DNA of 60,491 nt from Anaeromassilibacillus sp. An172. Lineage in GTDB: Bacteria; Bacillota; Clostridia; Oscillospirales; Acutalibacteraceae. Each line of letters begins with the position of its first letter. Position 1 is the stretch's first letter. The notes beneath the pieces are model-generated. The model saw only the letters and a list, made by a program, of their open reading frames with translations. It ran no database searches and had not been told where the DNA came from. Positions 59,535-60,491 of this stretch are shown here, one piece after another. The stretch lies in NCBI RefSeq assembly GCF_002160515.1, contig NZ_NFKS01000018.1, positions 1 to 60,491 of the forward strand, written 5' to 3'. Made by a program: the position numbers and the translations under genes.

Positions 59535-60338
59535 ATGTTCCCTTACTTTACTATTTTCGGAAATCAAATTTCCATGTATTCCGTTTCCGCATTGGCAGGG
59601 CTTCTGCTTTCCGGTTTTATAGCCTGCAAGCTTTCAAAAAGGCGGAACATCCTCTATGTGGACACAATAATATTTATGCTTTTTTCCTTTATCGGCGTCT
59701 ACTTCGGGGGAATTATTCTTTATGCAATAACCCAATGGCAGTATATTTCAGCCCTTTTCAGAAACTTTTCCGCAATTATAAACGACGGAATGTTAATTCC
59801 GTTTCTTATACAGATTTTCGGCGGTTCTGTATTTTACGGCGGCCTTTTGGGAGGAATCGGCGCAGGAGTTTTGTACCTTAAAGTCACAAAACAAAGTCTG
59901 GGTGATTTTTCAGACCTTGCGGCTTTGGTTGCTCCAATGTTTCACGCCTTTGGCAGAATAGGATGTTTTCTGGGCGGCTGCTGTTACGGTATAGAGTGCG
60001 ACTTTGGCTTTGTATATGAAAACGCCCTTGTGGAAAGCGCAAACGGCGTAAGAAGATTTCCCGTCCAGCTTGTGGAATCGGGATTTGAATTTTTGCTTTT
60101 CACCCTTATTCTTTTTATGTTTATAAAGGGCATACAAAAGCACAGACTTTTCCTTTGGTATCTGTTTGTCTACTCCATAGGCAGATTTATTTTAGAATTT
60201 TTCCGAGGCGACGAGTACAGAGGATTTGTGGGTTTTCTCTCCACCTCTCAGTTTATAAGCGTTTTCATTTTCACAGTTTCCCTGATTTTGCTTATCAGGA
60301 CAAATATAAAACATAAAAAACAGATTTTAAACGAATAA
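59535..60338 (+). CDS. lgt: Prolipoprotein diacylglyceryl transferase Lgt
   Basis: A 267-residue polytopic enzyme that transfers diacylglycerol to the lipobox cysteine. Seven hydrophobic segments; FPYFTIFGNQISMYSVS start, YGGLLGGIGAG, and the signature region PMFHAFGRIGCFLGGCCYG with the conserved Arg. The family GRxGNFxN form is replaced by GRIGCFLGGCCYG, typical of clostridial Lgt homologues. The window holds several lipoproteins that would be substrates, for example at 12463 and 37868. TCAGGAG precedes the ATG. Confidence 0.88.
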   Translation: MFPYFTIFGNQISMYSVSALAGLLLSGFIACKLSKRRNILYVDTIIFMLFSFIGVYFGGIILYAITQWQYISALFRNFSAIINDGMLIPFLIQIFGGSVFYGGLLGGIGAGVLYLKVTKQSLGDFSDLAALVAPMFHAFGRIGCFLGGCCYGIECDFGFVYENALVESANGVRRFPVQLVESGFEFLLFTLILFMFIKGIQKHRLFLWYLFVYSIGRFILEFFRGDEYRGFVGFLSTSQFISVFIFTVSLILLIRTNIKHKKQILNE

Positions 60339-60344
60339 CAACAA

Positions 60345-60414
60345 ACGCCCTGCTTTAACCGGCAGGGCGTTTCAGCCTGTCGAAAAACCCTGAATTTCTA
60401 TCTGAAATTCAGGG
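60345..60414 (+). terminator. Tandem terminator with conserved linker, right copy, after lgt
   Basis: ACGCCCTGC/GCAGGGCGT (60345-60370), the linker TTCAGCCTGTCGAAAAA (60371-60387), CCCTGAATTTC/GAAATTCAGGG (60388-60414), then TTTTTG. Identical linker and plan to the left copy at 71-131, in the opposite orientation. Beyond it, 60423-60450 holds a small hairpin (TTTATCAA/TTGATAAA), then AAGGAGGAA without a credible start. Confidence 0.85.
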
Positions 60415-60491
60415 TTTTTGCGTTTATCAAGCAACCAACACTTTGATAAAAAAGAAGGAGGAATTGGGGTTTAGCCTATTCCATCTATGTA

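Noticed and set aside
60451-60491. A rightward gene start at the window end after AAGGAGGAA
   Set aside because: The only nearby TTG is two bases from the Shine-Dalgarno sequence and the ATG at 60487 is too far; nothing can be supported before the edge.

Overview
The window is a 60.5 kb chromosomal segment from a low-GC, Gram-positive Clostridia bacterium, most likely of the Oscillospiraceae/Ruminococcaceae. This rests on the gene content (HrcA/CIRCE heat-shock operon, SigI-RsgI pair, IreB, class C sortases, TPP-controlled thiC), AGGAGG-type ribosome binding sites, frequent TTG starts, and TTGACA-17-TATAAT promoters. It is mostly ordinary housekeeping sequence. I see no prophage, transposase, CRISPR array or rRNA.

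Layout from left to right. 0.1-8 kb: a leftward Mrp ATPase, a membrane protein with an acidic tail, then the leftward operon hrcA-grpE-dnaK-dnaJ-prmA behind a perfect CIRCE operator. 8.3-12.4 kb: rightward membrane proteins, a GNAT acetyltransferase, tRNA-Ala(CGC), a HAD phosphatase and an RlmI-like rRNA methyltransferase. 12.4-15.1 kb: sigI-rsgI, a PepSY lipoprotein and a structured RNA with its own strong promoter. 15.1-24.4 kb: malQ, pncC, rsmE, mtn, cimA, a cation:proton antiporter, citrate synthase and a YbjQ protein. 24.4-37.5 kb: a leftward sortase-pilus locus with a minor pilin, two class C sortases, a backbone pilin and a roughly 2,900-residue Cna-B adhesin. 37.9-43.7 kb: a DUF885 lipoprotein and the thiC-thiE-HAD-thiD operon behind a TPP riboswitch. 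43.8-46.9 kb: ireB, a small unknown gene, and a sigma factor fused to a membrane anchor and an extracellular region. 46.9-53.4 kb: a six-gene tetrapyrrole operon from glutamyl-tRNA to sirohydrochlorin, with a divergent LysR regulator. 53.5-60.5 kb: a MurE-type ligase, a nucleotidyltransferase, a TetM-like GTPase, a small membrane protein and Lgt.

Three parts deserve most attention. First, the sigI gene and the PepSY lipoprotein gene share a 34-bp two-box promoter with identical spacing, and a ~185-nt RNA with four hairpins lies just upstream of sigI. Second, the 682-residue protein at 44801-46849 joins an ECF sigma factor to a transmembrane helix and an extracellular FG-GAP-like region, so sensor and sigma factor appear to be one polypeptide. 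Third, the giant adhesin has no usable start codon: its signal peptide reads back into an in-frame TAA, while the other four genes of the pilus locus look intact.

The window also holds several non-coding repeats: a ~100-bp two-hairpin element (three copies, two in tandem in the thiC leader), a tandem terminator with a conserved 17-bp linker at both ends of the window, and a paired-hairpin element upstream of the antiporter. Assignments come from reading motifs and family knowledge. No database search was possible.
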